A DNA stretch of 64,000 bases from Hyphomicrobiaceae bacterium (GTDB lineage: Bacteria; Pseudomonadota; Alphaproteobacteria; Rhizobiales; Xanthobacteraceae): contig CANJBX010000008.1 in NCBI GenBank assembly GCA_947472885.1, positions 1 through 64,000 of the forward strand, written 5' to 3'. A program made the translations under genes and the position numbers. The notes under the pieces were generated by a model. That model saw nothing but the letters and a program-made list of their open reading frames with translations, made no database searches and was not told where the DNA came from. Shown here in pieces: positions 54,544 to 64,000 of the stretch (position 1 is its first letter; each line of letters starts with the position of its first letter).

Positions 54544-54665
54544 CCTCATCCTGAGGAGCGATGCAAAGCATCGCGTCTCGAAGGACGAGGCCGTGCGAAG
54601 GATGGTTGCGCGCCCGCCCTCTATCCTTCGAGACGTTGCGCTGCGCGCAACTCCTCAGGAAGAGG
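54544..54665. repeat. Palindromic intergenic repeat, copy 2
   Basis: Outer arms CCTCATCCTGAGG (54544-54556) and CCTCAGGAAGAGG (54653-54665, one mismatch) match the repeat at 38135-38236, with inner arms around CTCGAAGGAC and ATCCTTCGAG. It lies just after the stop of the Bug gene. Confidence 0.85.
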
Positions 54666-54697
54666 GCTTCTTGAAAGCTGCAAATAGGGAGAAAGTA

Positions 54698-55690
54698 TCA
54701 AGACCCTTCCTTGATGCCCTTTTCCTTCACGATCTTGCCCCAGCGTTCGTTTTCGCCCTTGAGCATCGCGTTCATTTCGACGGGCGTGTTCGTTGAGGGA
54801 ATCGCGCCGGACTGCGTGATCTTGTCCTTCAACACCGGATCGGCATACGCGGCTGCGACCGCCTTGTTGAGCTTGTCGATGATGGCCGCGGGCGTCTTGG
54901 CCGGCGCGAGCAGTGCGTACCAGTTGTCCGACTGGGTGTTCGGATAGCCCTGTTCGATCAGCGTCGGCACATCCTTCAGCATGGGATTGCGCTCTCCCGA
55001 AGCTGCGCCGAGCGGGCGCAGCTTGCCGCCCTGGATCTGCGACAGGATCACCGGCACGTCGAGCGCAACCGCGCGGACCTGGCCGCCAAGGAGATCGGTG
55101 AGGGCGGGGGCCGCGCCGCGGTACGGCACATGCAGGAACTTCACGCCTGCGGCGCTCTGGAACAATTCCATCGCGAGATGCGGCGTGGTGCCTGAACCCG
55201 TCGAGGCGAATGGAATGGTATTCGGGCTGGCCTTGGCAAGCTCAGCGAGTTCCTTCGCGGTCTTCACGGTGTCTTCGGTGCGAACGACCATCACGGTCGT
55301 GTTGCGCGCCACCAGCGAAACGCCGGCGAAATCCTTGACCGCGTCATAGGGCATGTTCTCGCGCATGTGCGGCGTGATCGCGACCGCGCCGACGGTGGTC
55401 AGAAACAGCGTGTAGCCATCGGGATCTGACTTCGCGACATAGTCGGCACCGATGGTGCCGCCCGCGCCGCCATTGTTTTCGATCAGCACGGGCTGGCCGA
55501 GAATTTCCTTCAGCTTGTCGGAGAGGATGCGCCCCACGAAATCGGTCGGCCCACCGGCCGGGAAGGCGATGACGACCTTGACCGGGCGGGTGGGGAATTC
55601 CTGCGCGTTGGCCAATCCTGCGACCAGCGCCAGAGCCGCGCCCAAGGTGGCTCCCGTGGCGGCAACCGCCCGATATTTCGACAGACGCAT
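54698..55690 (-). CDS. Bug-type tricarboxylate transporter substrate-binding protein
   Basis: A 330-residue periplasmic binding protein of the Bug family, the receptor part of tripartite tricarboxylate transporters. The signal peptide is MRLSKYRAVAATGATL to LANA (about residues 1-27). The signature VKVVIAFPAGGPTDFVGRIL and GGAGGTIGADYVAKS are present. The membrane subunits (TctA/B) are not in this window, so it is an orphan receptor, common in Bradyrhizobium and relatives. It starts at ATG 55690 with GGGAGGG upstream. Confidence 0.92.
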   Translation of the reverse strand: MRLSKYRAVAATGATLGAALALVAGLANAQEFPTRPVKVVIAFPAGGPTDFVGRILSDKLKEILGQPVLIENNGGAGGTIGADYVAKSDPDGYTLFLTTVGAVAITPHMRENMPYDAVKDFAGVSLVARNTTVMVVRTEDTVKTAKELAELAKASPNTIPFASTGSGTTPHLAMELFQSAAGVKFLHVPYRGAAPALTDLLGGQVRAVALDVPVILSQIQGGKLRPLGAASGERNPMLKDVPTLIEQGYPNTQSDNWYALLAPAKTPAAIIDKLNKAVAAAYADPVLKDKITQSGAIPSTNTPVEMNAMLKGENERWGKIVKEKGIKEGS

Positions 55691-55830
55691 TCGCAAACCC
55701 TCCCTGAATCCAGTTATTGGCCGGACTATAGGATATTCGCCGCGCGGGTTGCACCCGCAATATTGGCGTGTTTGCTGCGTGCCTTGACCGGCTGCTTGAC
55801 CCTTGCAAGGCCCGCCGATAGACACCCCCA

Positions 55831-56772
55831 ATGCCGGAAATCTCCCCCAATCTCAGTGCCGACCACATGGACCCGCGGCGCTCGTTCCAGGGCCTCATTC
55901 TCAGCCTGCAGCGGTTCTGGGCCGACCACGGCTGCGTTGTCCTGCAGCCCTATGACATGGAAGTCGGCGCCGGCACGTTTCATCCCGCGACTACGTTGCG
56001 CGCGCTCGGGCCGAAGCACTGGAATGCCGCTTATGTCCAGCCGTCGCGCCGCCCGAAGGATGGCCGCTACGGCGAGAACCCGAACCGGCTGCAGCACTAC
56101 TATCAGTTCCAGGTCATCCTCAAGCCGTCGCCGCCGGACCTGCAGGAGCTCTATCTCAAGTCGCTCAAGACCATCGGCGTTGACGCCGCGCTCCATGACA
56201 TCCGCTTTGTCGAGGACGATTGGGAAAGCCCGACACTCGGTGCGTGGGGCCTCGGCTGGGAATGCTGGTGCGACGGCATGGAAGTTTCGCAGTTCACGTA
56301 CTTTCAGCAGGTCGCGGGTTTCGAGTGCGCGCCGGTCGCCGGCGAACTCACCTATGGCCTCGAGCGTCTCGCGATGTATGTGCAGGGCGTCGACAACGTC
56401 TACAACCTGAACTTCAACGGACGCGACGGCGCGCAGAAGGTGACGTATGGCGATGTGTTCCTGCAGGCCGAGCAGGAATATTCGCGCCACAACTTCGAAC
56501 ACTCCGACAGCGACATGCTGTTCAAGCAGTTCACCATGGCCGAAGGCGCGTGCAGGAAATATCTTGAAGCCGGTTACTCCGCCGACAAGTCGAAGCACCT
56601 CATGGTGCTGCCGGCCTATGACCAGTGCATCAAGGCGAGCCACGTCTTCAATCTGCTCGATGCGCGCGGCGTGATCTCCGTTACCGAGCGGCAGAGCTAT
56701 ATCCTGCGCGTGCGCGAACTTGCCAAGGCATGCGGCGAGGCGTGGCTCAAGACAGAAGCGGGTGGGATGTAA
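55831..56772 (+). CDS. glyQ: Glycyl-tRNA synthetase alpha subunit
   Basis: A 313-residue class II synthetase catalytic subunit. The glycine/ATP core has [20 protein letters not shown] and [20 protein letters not shown]. Length and motifs fit bacterial GlyQ. The glyS start follows four bases after its stop, so the two subunits are co-transcribed and made in balance. Confidence 0.97.
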   Translation: MPEISPNLSADHMDPRRSFQGLILSLQRFWADHGCVVLQPYDMEVGAGTFHPATTLRALGPKHWNAAYVQPSRRPKDGRYGENPNRLQHYYQFQVILKPSPPDLQELYLKSLKTIGVDAALHDIRFVEDDWESPTLGAWGLGWECWCDGMEVSQFTYFQQVAGFECAPVAGELTYGLERLAMYVQGVDNVYNLNFNGRDGAQKVTYGDVFLQAEQEYSRHNFEHSDSDMLFKQFTMAEGACRKYLEAGYSADKSKHLMVLPAYDQCIKASHVFNLLDARGVISVTERQSYILRVRELAKACGEAWLKTEAGGM

Positions 56773-56775
56773 GCG

Positions 56776-59016
56776 ATGCCCGATCTTCTGTTTGAAATTT
56801 TCTCCGAGGAAATCCCCGCGCGCATGCAGGCGAAAGCCGCTGACGATCTGCACAAGATGGTCACCGACAAGCTCGTGGCCGAAGGGCTTGTGTACGATGG
56901 CGCGAAGGCATTCGCGACGCCGCGCCGCCTGACGCTGACGGTGCAGGGCATTCCCGTTCGCCAGCCGGACCTGAAGGAAGAAAAGAAAGGCCCGAAGGTC
57001 GGCGCGCCCGATGGTGCGGTCCAGGGCTTCCTGCGCAGCGCGGGTTTGAAGTCGCTTGACGAAGCGGTGATCCAGAAGGACCCCAAGAAGGGCGACTTCT
57101 ATGTGGCGCTGATCGAGAAGCCGGGCCGCCCGGCCATCGACGTGCTGGCGGAAATGCTGCCCGTTATCATCCGCACGTTCCCGTGGCCGAAGCAGATGCG
57201 CTGGGGCGAGCGGTCGGCAAGGCCGGGCGCACTGACGTGGGTGCGGCCCTTGCATTCGATCATCGCGACGTTCGGGCCGGAAACCGAGGAGCCGGAAGTC
57301 ATCCGTTTTGAAGTGGATGGTATCGCCGGCGGCAACATCACCTACGGCCACCGCTTTCTTGCACCCGACGCGATCAACGTGAAGCGCTTTGACGATTACG
57401 TCGCGAAGCTCGAGAAGGCGAAAGTGGTACTCGATCCCGAGCGCCGCCGCGACATCGTGCGAACTGATGCGAAGAACATGGCGTTCGCGCAAGGCTTCGA
57501 GGTCGTCGAGGACGAAGGTCTGTTGGCGGAAGTCGCGGGACTGGTCGAATGGCCGGTCGTGCTGATGGGTTCGTTCGATGAATCTTTCCTGAAAATTCCG
57601 GGCGAAGTCATCCGCGCAACGATCCGCAACAACCAGAAGTGTTTTGTGGTGAAGAAAGGTGAGGGGCTGGCGAACAAGTTCATCCTCGTCGCCAATACCG
57701 AAGCCAGCGACGGCGGCAAGGCGATTGTCGCCGGCAACGAGCGCGTCATCCGCGCGCGCTTGAGCGACGCCAAGTTTTTCTATGAGACCGACCTCAAGAC
57801 GAAGCTGGAAGAGCGCCTCAAGAAGTTCGACCAGATCGTATTCCACGAAAAGCTCGGCACGCAGGCAGAACGCATCAAGCGGATCGAGCGGCTTGCCGCC
57901 GAGATCGCGCCGCTGGTGAAGGCCGACGTCGAGAAGGTTCGCCGCGCGGCGATGCTGTGCAAGGCGGATCTGCTGACCGAAGTCGTCGGTGAATTCCCCG
58001 AGACTCAAGGCTTGATGGGAAAATACTACGCGCTGGCGCAGGGCGAGGACAAAGCTGTCGCTGCTGCCTGCGAGGATCATTACAAGCCCGTCGGCGCGGG
58101 CGACCGCGTGCCGACCGATCCGGTGTCGATTGCTGTGGCGCTGGCCGACAAGATCGACACGCTGGTCGGGTTCTGGGCGATTGATGAAAAGCCGACGGGG
58201 AGTAAAGACCCGTATGCGCTAAGGCGCGCAGCGCTTGGGGTGATTAGGATTGTTCTCGATAGAGAGATTAGGTTTTCGTTGATTCAAAAAATGACACACG
58301 CACTTCGTTTTTCAGTCGTGCATTCAAATATTGCTATGCAGCGAATGTTGCAGGGGTTGTCGGCGGAAAATAATCCCGAAATTGCGTCGCGAATGCTTCA
58401 ACTAGGAGCCCAAGCTCAAGAGATTGGTTCGCGTCTTCGTTTCAATGCTCCGGCTCAAGATGATGAACTCGTGGTTTTACAATCACTAGTTGGGTTCTTC
58501 GCCGACCGCCTGAAGGTCCAACTCCGCGAGCAGGGCGCGCGCCACGATCTCGTCGATGCGGTTTTTGCGCTCGGCAATCAGGACGATCTCGTGATGGTCG
58601 TCCGCCGCGTCGATGCGCTCGGCAAATTCCTCGCGACCGACGACGGCAAGAGCCTGCTGGCCGGCACCAAGCGCGCGGCGAATATCCTGCGTATCGAAGA
58701 GAAGAAGGACAGCGCGACTTACGACAGCGCGCCGGATGCTTCGCTCTATCAGCAGGACGAGGAGAAGGCGCTCGCCGGAGCGATCACTTCCGCCAAGGAC
58801 GAAGCCAGCAAAGCTGTTGCGAAGGAAGACTTCGCCGCCGCCATGACGGCGCTGGCGAAACTGCGTCCCGCCGTCGATGCGTTCTTCGACAAGGTGACGG
58901 TCAATGTGACTGAAGGCGGCAACGCCGCAGACATCCGGAAGAACCGCCTCAAGCTCTTGTCCGAAATCCGCGCCGCCACGCGCGCCGTCGCGGATTTCTC
59001 GAAGATCGAAGGCTAG
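56776..59016 (+). CDS. glyS: Glycyl-tRNA synthetase beta subunit
   Basis: A 746-residue GlyS that binds tRNA-Gly and works with GlyQ. The N-terminal [20 protein letters not shown], the central [10 protein letters not shown] and the anticodon-binding region with [13 protein letters not shown] are conserved. Codons about 473-573 (58195-58495) are AT-rich and use AGA, AGG, ATT and TTG, quite unlike the rest of the gene. That part covers the variable linker before [14 protein letters not shown]. The frame is intact, so the enzyme is presumably functional. Confidence 0.96.
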   Translation: MPDLLFEIFSEEIPARMQAKAADDLHKMVTDKLVAEGLVYDGAKAFATPRRLTLTVQGIPVRQPDLKEEKKGPKVGAPDGAVQGFLRSAGLKSLDEAVIQKDPKKGDFYVALIEKPGRPAIDVLAEMLPVIIRTFPWPKQMRWGERSARPGALTWVRPLHSIIATFGPETEEPEVIRFEVDGIAGGNITYGHRFLAPDAINVKRFDDYVAKLEKAKVVLDPERRRDIVRTDAKNMAFAQGFEVVEDEGLLAEVAGLVEWPVVLMGSFDESFLKIPGEVIRATIRNNQKCFVVKKGEGLANKFILVANTEASDGGKAIVAGNERVIRARLSDAKFFYETDLKTKLEERLKKFDQIVFHEKLGTQAERIKRIERLAAEIAPLVKADVEKVRRAAMLCKADLLTEVVGEFPETQGLMGKYYALAQGEDKAVAAACEDHYKPVGAGDRVPTDPVSIAVALADKIDTLVGFWAIDEKPTGSKDPYALRRAALGVIRIVLDREIRFSLIQKMTHALRFSVVHSNIAMQRMLQGLSAENNPEIASRMLQLGAQAQEIGSRLRFNAPAQDDELVVLQSLVGFFADRLKVQLREQGARHDLVDAVFALGNQDDLVMVVRRVDALGKFLATDDGKSLLAGTKRAANILRIEEKKDSATYDSAPDASLYQQDEEKALAGAITSAKDEASKAVAKEDFAAAMTALAKLRPAVDAFFDKVTVNVTEGGNAADIRKNRLKLLSEIRAATRAVADFSKIEG
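58195..58495 (+). other. AT-rich mosaic segment in glyS
   Basis: About 300 bases inside glyS are much more AT-rich than both flanks and use codons rare elsewhere in the window (AGA, AGG, CTA, TTG). The borders lie in conserved sequence ([11 protein letters not shown] and [13 protein letters not shown]), which fits gene conversion or recombination with a foreign glyS. The reading frame is kept. Confidence 0.6.
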
Positions 59017-59050
59017 ACCTTTTTTCCAAGACCGCACTTCTTCTGTTGTC

Positions 59051-59073
59051 ATGGCCGGACTTGTTCCGGCCAT
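59051..59073. repeat. Short palindrome, ATGGCCGGA type
   Basis: ATGGCCGGA-CTTGT-TCCGGCCAT, related to the palindrome at 38247-38267. It lies after glyS, and a further arm (TTGCCCGGCGATGACG) at about 59155 completes the usual Bradyrhizobium-type repeat. Confidence 0.7.
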
Positions 59074-59207
59074 CTCGCTTAGGGACGCAGATTGCCCGAC
59101 TTGCCGGGGTCGCCGGGCATAAGCGCGAGAAGCGCCGCCGTCCTTCAGACGGCTTTGCCCGGCGATGACGAGTGGAGAAAGTACGGCCATTGCGCTAACA
59201 TCAGGCG

Positions 59208-59660
59208 ATGTCCACGTTCGAAATTCTCGTCCGTCTGCTTGCCGCGGCACTCGCGGGCGGCGCGCTTGGACTCAACCGCGATCTGCACGGCAAGCCGACC
59301 GGCGTGCGCACGCTCGGCCTTGTCGGTCTTGGCTCGGCAGTTGCAGTCATGGCGGCAAGCGCCATCGGTGGCCCCGGAGACGCGACGCGCGCGATCCAGG
59401 GTATCCTCACCGGCATCGGCTTTCTGGGCGCGGGCGTCATTATGCGGCCGTCGTCCGGGTTTCACATTCATGGTCTGACTACCGCCGCCTGCACCTGGCT
59501 GACAGCATGCCTCGGCATTGTCTGCGCGATTGCGGAATGGCGGTTGCTGATCATTGGATTGCTGCTGTCATTTGTGCTGCTGATGTGGGGCGGGCATTTC
59601 GAGAAGCTGATGGCGCGTTATTTTCATCCGCCCTCCGACGAGCCGCCACCGTCGAGTTAG
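59208..59660 (+). CDS. MgtC/SapB family membrane protein
   Basis: A 150-residue MgtC/SapB-type protein with about four membrane helices. The signature LAGGALGLNRDLHGKPTGVRTLGLV and GFLGAGVIMRPSSGFHIHGLTTA are typical. The family includes MgtC, a virulence and magnesium-stress protein that regulates F-ATPase. No Mg2+ sensor is visible. It precedes the ParB-like gene by nine bases and probably shares its transcript. Confidence 0.92.
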   Translation: MSTFEILVRLLAAALAGGALGLNRDLHGKPTGVRTLGLVGLGSAVAVMAASAIGGPGDATRAIQGILTGIGFLGAGVIMRPSSGFHIHGLTTAACTWLTACLGIVCAIAEWRLLIIGLLLSFVLLMWGGHFEKLMARYFHPPSDEPPPSS

Positions 59661-59668
59661 GAGACAAC

Positions 59669-60289
59669 ATGGCGTTGATCCGCGAACCGATCCTGACGCC
59701 GGTTGCCATCGCCGATCTGCGGCCGACGCAGATCACCGTCGGCATGCGCGAAGTGAAGGCGAAGCGCGCCGAGTTGAAAAAGCGCAAGCCGAAGAAGATC
59801 GGAAAGTTCCTCGGCGATCACATGATCCCGGTGATCCTCGGGCCGCGCGGACGGCACTACGTCATCGACCATCATCATCTTTCGCTGGCGCTGCACGGCG
59901 AGGGTATCGAACATGTGCTGGTCACGGTGGTTGCGGATTTGAGCGCGCTGACGCTCGATGATTTCTGGACTGTGCTGGACCATCGCGCCTGGGTGCATCC
60001 TTACGACGTTCATGGTCGCCGCCGCGATTTCTCCGCCATCCCGAAATCCATTACCGGCCTGAAGGACGATCCGTTCCGCAGCCTCGCCGGTGAGCTGCGC
60101 CGCATCGGCGGCTTCGCCAAGGACACGACGCCGTTTTCCGAATTCCTGTGGGCGGATTTTCTGCGGCGGCGGATGAAGTCCGGGCAGGTCGAGAAGAACT
60201 TTGCGTTGGCCATGAAGCAGGCGATGAAGCTCGCCAAAAGCCAGGACGCGCATTACCTGCCGGGCTGGTGCGGACCAAACGCGGGCTGA
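59669..60289 (+). CDS. ParB-like nuclease domain protein
   Basis: A 206-residue protein of the putative ParB-like nuclease group (ParBc_2), beginning ALIREPILTPVAIADLRPTQ. The N-terminal half (RPTQITVGMREVK, then GRHYVIDHHHLSLAL) is the ParB/Srx-type fold; the rest contains WVHPYDVHGR. It lacks a helix-turn-helix, so a classical partition role is not supported. Function unknown. TTAGGAGAC precedes the ATG. Confidence 0.83.
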   Translation: MALIREPILTPVAIADLRPTQITVGMREVKAKRAELKKRKPKKIGKFLGDHMIPVILGPRGRHYVIDHHHLSLALHGEGIEHVLVTVVADLSALTLDDFWTVLDHRAWVHPYDVHGRRRDFSAIPKSITGLKDDPFRSLAGELRRIGGFAKDTTPFSEFLWADFLRRRMKSGQVEKNFALAMKQAMKLAKSQDAHYLPGWCGPNAG

Positions 60290-60303
60290 AATTCAGGAAA
60301 TAG

Positions 60304-60328
60304 GGAACTCTGTCCGCGAGTGTGCGTT
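60304..60328 (+). promoter_or_regulatory. EcfG-type stress promoter
   Basis: GGAAC (60304-60308), 16 bases, then CGTT (60325-60328) is an exact match to the EcfG general-stress consensus. It lies 31 bases upstream of the DUF3096 gene, a suitable distance. Confidence 0.75.
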
Positions 60329-60359
60329 GAACGGCGCATCCTCAGGGGAGAGTTTTTCG

Positions 60360-60500
60360 ATGATCACCGTTGCCCATATCCAGCCGATTGTTGCGCTTGT
60401 TGCCGGCATCCTGATTTTGATTGTGCCGCGGCTCCTCAATATTATCGTCGCGATCTACCTGATCGTCGTCGGCGTCACGGGACTGGGCCTCTTCCGCTAG
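60360..60500 (+). CDS. DUF3096 family small membrane protein
   Basis: A 46-residue protein that is almost entirely hydrophobic: two short helices around IVALVAGILILIVPRLLN and AIYLIVVGVTGLGLF. This is the DUF3096 pattern; such proteins are small membrane proteins without a known role. GGGGAG lies at 60344-60349 before the ATG. An exact EcfG promoter lies just upstream, so it is likely a stress-induced gene. Confidence 0.82.
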   Translation: MITVAHIQPIVALVAGILILIVPRLLNIIVAIYLIVVGVTGLGLFR

Positions 60501-60596
60501 TTTCAGGAGTTGTCCGCGCGCCCAAAGACGGGCTTGCGCGTGGGCACACCGCCATGGTTTTGTGCGGCGCAACCTTAATCATGGAAGCGTCACGCA

Positions 60597-63431
60597 ATGG
60601 CCAAACCTGTCCGTAAGCTGCTCATGATAAAGGCGAAAACCAAGTCGAAGCGGGACAAAAAAGCCGCTGCGATGAAGACTCGCAAGGCGTCAAAAGCCAA
60701 GAAAGTGGCAGCCAAGGCCGCCGCCAGACCGGGCGCGGCCAGCGCCGCCAAGCCGGGCAAATGGGTCTACGCCTTCGGCGACGGCAAGGCCGACGGCAAA
60801 TCGGACATGCGAAACCTCCTCGGCGGCAAGGGTGCGAACCTTGCCGAGATGGCCAATCTCGGCCTGCCGGTGCCGCCGGGCTTCACGATCTCGACCGACG
60901 TCTGCGTGTATTTCTACGCCAACGGAAAAAACTATCCGAAGGAATTGCAGGCGCAGGTTTCTTCAGCACTCGCCCATGTCGGCAAGCTGGCGGGAAAAGT
61001 TTTCGGTGACGCCAATAATCCGCTGCTGGTTTCCGTGCGCTCCGGCGCGCGCGCGTCGATGCCGGGCATGATGGATACGGTGCTCAATCTCGGCCTCAAC
61101 GACCTCACGGTTGAGGCGCTGGCGAAAAAATCCGGCGACCGGCGCTTTGCGTATGACTCCTATCGTCGCTTCATCACGATGTATTCCGATGTCGTGCTCG
61201 GCGTGGAATCCCATCACTTCGAGGAAATGCTCGACGAACACAAGGAAAGCCACGGCTACGTCCTCGACACCGACATGACCGACGCCGACTGGGTCGAGAT
61301 GGTCAAGCTCTACAAGGTCAAGGTGAAGGAAGAGCTCGGCGAGGATTTCCCGCAGGATCCGAATGCGCAGCTCTGGGGCGCCATCGGCGCGGTGTTCGGC
61401 TCGTGGATGAACACGCGCGCCAACACCTATCGCCGCCTGCACAGCATTCCCGAAAGCTGGGGTACGGCTGTCAATGTGCAGGCCATGGTGTTTGGCAACA
61501 TGGGCGAGACGTCGGCGACCGGCGTTGCCTTCACGCGCAACCCTTCGACCGGCGAGAAGCGCCTCTATGGCGAATTCCTCATCAACGCGCAGGGCGAGGA
61601 TGTTGTTGCCGGGATTCGTACGCCGCAGGAAATCACCGAGATTGCGCGCACGGAAGCGCACTCCGACAAGCCTTCGATGGAAGCGGCGATGCCGCTCGCG
61701 TTCAAGGAACTCACGCGCATCTACAATCTGCTTGAGCGGCACTACCGCGACATGCAGGACCTCGAGTTCACCGTCGAGCAGGGCAAGCTGTGGATGCTGC
61801 AGACCCGCGGCGGCAAGCGCACCGCCAAGGCCGCGCTGCGCATTGCGGTCGAACTCGCAAACGAAGGTCTCATCACCAAGAAGGAAGCCGTGACGCGCGT
61901 CGATCCGGCCTCGCTCGACCAGCTGTTGCATCCGACCATCGATCCGTCGGCCGAGCGTCAGGTGCTGGCGACTGGATTGCCGGCGTCGCCCGGCGCTGCT
62001 TCCGGCGAGATCGTGTTCTCTTCCGATGAAGCCGAAACGCTCAAGGCGCAAGGGAAGCGAGTCATCCTCGTGCGCGTGGAAACATCGCCGGAGGACATTC
62101 ACGGCATGCACGCCGCAGAGGGCATTCTGACGACGCGCGGCGGCATGACCTCGCACGCAGCCGTCGTTGCGCGCGGCATGGGCAAGCCCTGCGTCTCCGG
62201 CGCGGGCACCGTGCGCGTCGATTATGCGGCCGGCACGTTCACGACCGGCGGCAAGACACTCAGGAAGGGCGATATTATCACCATCGACGGCTCGACCGGC
62301 CAGGTACTCAACGGCAAGGTGCCGATGCGCGAGCCGGAACTGTCCGGCGAATTCAACACGCTGATGGGCTGGGCCGACAGCGTGCGCCGCCTCAAGGTGC
62401 GCGCCAACGCCGACACGCCGGCCGACGCCATGGTTGCGGTGAAGTTCGGTGCCGAAGGCATCGGCCTCTGCCGCACCGAACACATGTTCTTCGACGAAGA
62501 CCGCATCCGTGCCGTGCGCGAGATGATCCTGTCCAACGACGAGAAGAGCCGCCGCGCCGCATTGGCGAAGATCTTGCCGATGCAGCGTCAGGATTTCGTC
62601 GGCCTGTTCGAGATCATGAAGGGCATGCCGGTGACGATCCGCTTGCTTGATCCGCCGCTGCACGAATTCCTGCCGCATACGGAAGCCGATATCGCCGAAG
62701 TCGCCAAGGCGATGGGCGAAGACCCGCGCAAGCTCGCGGACCGCGCGCGCGATCTGCATGAATTCAATCCGATGCTGGGATTCCGCGGTTGCCGTCTTGC
62801 GATTGCATATCCGGAAATCGCCGAGATGCAGGCGCGTGCGATTTTTGAAGCCGCGGCGCAGGTGCAAAAGTCCACCGGCAAGCCGGTGGAGCCGGAAGTG
62901 ATGGTGCCGCTGATCGCGACCAAGGCGGAGTTCGATATCGTCAAGGCGCGCATCGATGCGATGGCCGAGGCGGTGGTGAAGGAGACCGGCGTCAAGCTCC
63001 ACTATCAGGTCGGCACCATGATCGAATTGCCGCGCGCCGCCCTGATGGCCGGCGAGATCGCGGAGACAGCGGAGTTCTTCTCCTACGGCACCAACGACCT
63101 GACGCAGACCGTGTTCGGCATTTCGCGCGACGACGCGGCAAGTTTTCTGGGCATCTACACGGCCAAGGGCATTCTTCCGGTCGATCCGTTCATGTCGATC
63201 GACCAGCAGGGCGTCGGCGAACTGATCCGCATCGGCAACGAACGCGGCCGCAAGACACGCAAGGATATCAAGCTCGGCATCTGCGGCGAGCATGGCGGCG
63301 ATCCGGCGTCGGTGGCGTTCTGCCATGAGGTCGGGCTCGATTACGTCTCGTGTTCGCCGTTCCGTGTGCCGATTGCGCGCCTCGCGGCGGCGCAGGCGGC
63401 GCTCGGCAAGTCGGCGGCCTCAACGGCGTAG
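60597..63431 (+). CDS. ppdK: Pyruvate, phosphate dikinase
   Basis: A 944-residue PPDK that interconverts pyruvate, ATP and phosphate with PEP, AMP and pyrophosphate. The catalytic histidine is in [19 protein letters not shown], and the C-terminal PEP/pyruvate barrel has [13 protein letters not shown] with its active-site cysteine. The ATP-grasp core begins [20 protein letters not shown]. The first about 50 residues form a Lys/Ala-rich extension not typical of the family. Length is otherwise normal. The start is ATG 60597. Confidence 0.96.
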   Translation: MAKPVRKLLMIKAKTKSKRDKKAAAMKTRKASKAKKVAAKAAARPGAASAAKPGKWVYAFGDGKADGKSDMRNLLGGKGANLAEMANLGLPVPPGFTISTDVCVYFYANGKNYPKELQAQVSSALAHVGKLAGKVFGDANNPLLVSVRSGARASMPGMMDTVLNLGLNDLTVEALAKKSGDRRFAYDSYRRFITMYSDVVLGVESHHFEEMLDEHKESHGYVLDTDMTDADWVEMVKLYKVKVKEELGEDFPQDPNAQLWGAIGAVFGSWMNTRANTYRRLHSIPESWGTAVNVQAMVFGNMGETSATGVAFTRNPSTGEKRLYGEFLINAQGEDVVAGIRTPQEITEIARTEAHSDKPSMEAAMPLAFKELTRIYNLLERHYRDMQDLEFTVEQGKLWMLQTRGGKRTAKAALRIAVELANEGLITKKEAVTRVDPASLDQLLHPTIDPSAERQVLATGLPASPGAASGEIVFSSDEAETLKAQGKRVILVRVETSPEDIHGMHAAEGILTTRGGMTSHAAVVARGMGKPCVSGAGTVRVDYAAGTFTTGGKTLRKGDIITIDGSTGQVLNGKVPMREPELSGEFNTLMGWADSVRRLKVRANADTPADAMVAVKFGAEGIGLCRTEHMFFDEDRIRAVREMILSNDEKSRRAALAKILPMQRQDFVGLFEIMKGMPVTIRLLDPPLHEFLPHTEADIAEVAKAMGEDPRKLADRARDLHEFNPMLGFRGCRLAIAYPEIAEMQARAIFEAAAQVQKSTGKPVEPEVMVPLIATKAEFDIVKARIDAMAEAVVKETGVKLHYQVGTMIELPRAALMAGEIAETAEFFSYGTNDLTQTVFGISRDDAASFLGIYTAKGILPVDPFMSIDQQGVGELIRIGNERGRKTRKDIKLGICGEHGGDPASVAFCHEVGLDYVSCSPFRVPIARLAAAQAALGKSAASTA

Positions 63432-63492
63432 AAGCGTCCCGTATTCATTTTGCTTTCGCCTGTGCAATACTCCCCCGGAATGGGGGGGATCT

Positions 63493-64000
63493 GTGCTGCA
63501 GTTTCTGAAAAAGCTCAGCCGTACCGGCGTCGCCGACGATCTGCCGGACCGTGAGGTCAAGCACGTCGTCTTTCTCAATGTCGTGACGCTGCTCGTTCTT
63601 GTCATCGGCGCTCAGGACATTGCGCTGTGCATGCTGTTTCTTCCAGAAGCAGGGCCCGTTGTCGTTGCATCATTCCTGCATATTAGCCTGATCGAGCTGA
63701 CCCTCATCTTTAATTATTGCCGTAACTATCTCGGCGCGCGCATCTGGTTCAGCGTCATCGCGGCGGTGTTTCTGACATATCACGCGTTCGAATTGGGCAG
63801 CGGGACGCTGTGGCATTTCTTTCTCGCAGTCTGCGTCTTTCTTCTGTTCTACATGTTTCCGCCGCGCGAAAAGGCATGGATGTTTTCGCTGATTGCGATG
63901 TTCAGCGCGTGCTTTGTCGCCTGCGTACTCTTCGCTGGTGACGGTTTTATCGCGCGTGGGATGCCGGAACTATTCATGCAGGCCCAATATTTTTATAACG
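63493..64000 (+). CDS. Polytopic membrane protein, N-terminal part (cut by window)
   Basis: An open frame of 169 codons running off the window end, starting at GTG 63493. It reads as a short cytoplasmic N terminus (FLKKLSRTGVADDLP) and about six hydrophobic helices. The plan fits the membrane sensor half of an adenylate/guanylate or diguanylate cyclase, but no catalytic domain is visible yet. A C5-G5 hairpin (63472-63486) precedes and may cover the ribosome binding site. Confidence 0.65.
   Translation, partial: MLQFLKKLSRTGVADDLPDREVKHVVFLNVVTLLVLVIGAQDIALCMLFLPEAGPVVVASFLHISLIELTLIFNYCRNYLGARIWFSVIAAVFLTYHAFELGSGTLWHFFLAVCVFLLFYMFPPREKAWMFSLIAMFSACFVACVLFAGDGFIARGMPELFMQAQYFYN

Noticed and set aside
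55726-58080. 784-codon minus-strand frame antisense to glyQ/glyS
   Set aside because: It covers two clear core genes and has no recognisable domain; GC-rich codons commonly keep the opposite strand open.
60963-63326. 787-codon minus-strand frame antisense to ppdK
   Set aside because: Same reason as above; it mirrors the conserved PPDK codons.

Overview
The window looks like a chromosomal segment of an alphaproteobacterium of the order Rhizobiales, most likely close to Bradyrhizobium/Afipia. Four things point there: a fused cytochrome b/c1 gene (fbcH) behind a Rieske gene, the iron exporter mbfA with an Irr-type iron control element, a CcrM-type DNA methyltransferase, and alphaproteobacterial regulatory sites (GTTC-N7-GTTC for LexA, GGAAC-N16-CGTT for sigma EcfG). 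Most of the sequence is ordinary GC-rich core genome with tight operons. No tRNA, rRNA, CRISPR array or insertion sequence was recognised.

Layout, left: a DUF4153 membrane protein and mbfA (minus), a Nudix hydrolase, a truncated glutathionyl-hydroquinone reductase remnant and a GNAT enzyme (0-4 kb). A four-gene minus-strand operon follows (10.9 to 4.1 kb): a MoxR ATPase, a DUF58 protein and two large membrane proteins with BatA/VWA-like, amidotransferase-like and DUF4159 parts. Divergent from it are DUF1285, CoA-pyrophosphatase-type Nudix, DUF6111, cca and TauE/SafE (11.1-14.7 kb), then hemF and trmL (minus), the bc1 genes petA-fbcH, and the purine-salvage genes mtnP and apt. Mtnp and apt are separated by about 1.5 kb of accessory DNA with an AT-rich orphan gene, a hairpin-rich stretch and a brnT/brnA toxin-antitoxin pair.

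Layout, centre: two ParA-like ATPases (one frameshifted), M48 peptidase plus LemA, then the genome-maintenance cluster smc, a DsbA-like oxidoreductase, a DciA-like protein and mutY (22-32 kb). Next come RidA, an FAD monooxygenase broken by a stop codon, ccrM, a zinc metallopeptidase, an amidohydrolase, moaB, a MarR-GNAT fusion and a glycosyltransferase. A SplB-like radical SAM gene follows, preceded by both an EcfG-type promoter and a LexA box. VOC, rnhB, an ArnT-like membrane protein, a uracil-DNA glycosylase lacking two usual Fe-S ligands, ETF-ubiquinone oxidoreductase and a TPR protein come next.

Layout, right: ispE, ispB, DUF2007, a TrmN6-like methyltransferase, an S49 peptidase, small membrane proteins, a Bug-type solute-binding protein, glyQ-glyS (glyS has an AT-rich mosaic segment), MgtC-like, ParB-like, a DUF3096 protein with an EcfG promoter, ppdK, and the start of a polytopic membrane protein cut by the window edge.

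No obviously new defence or mobile system is present. The strongest leads are the dual stress control of the radical SAM gene, the mtnP/apt insertion, the inverted repeats between ccrM and the metallopeptidase gene, and the glyS mosaic.
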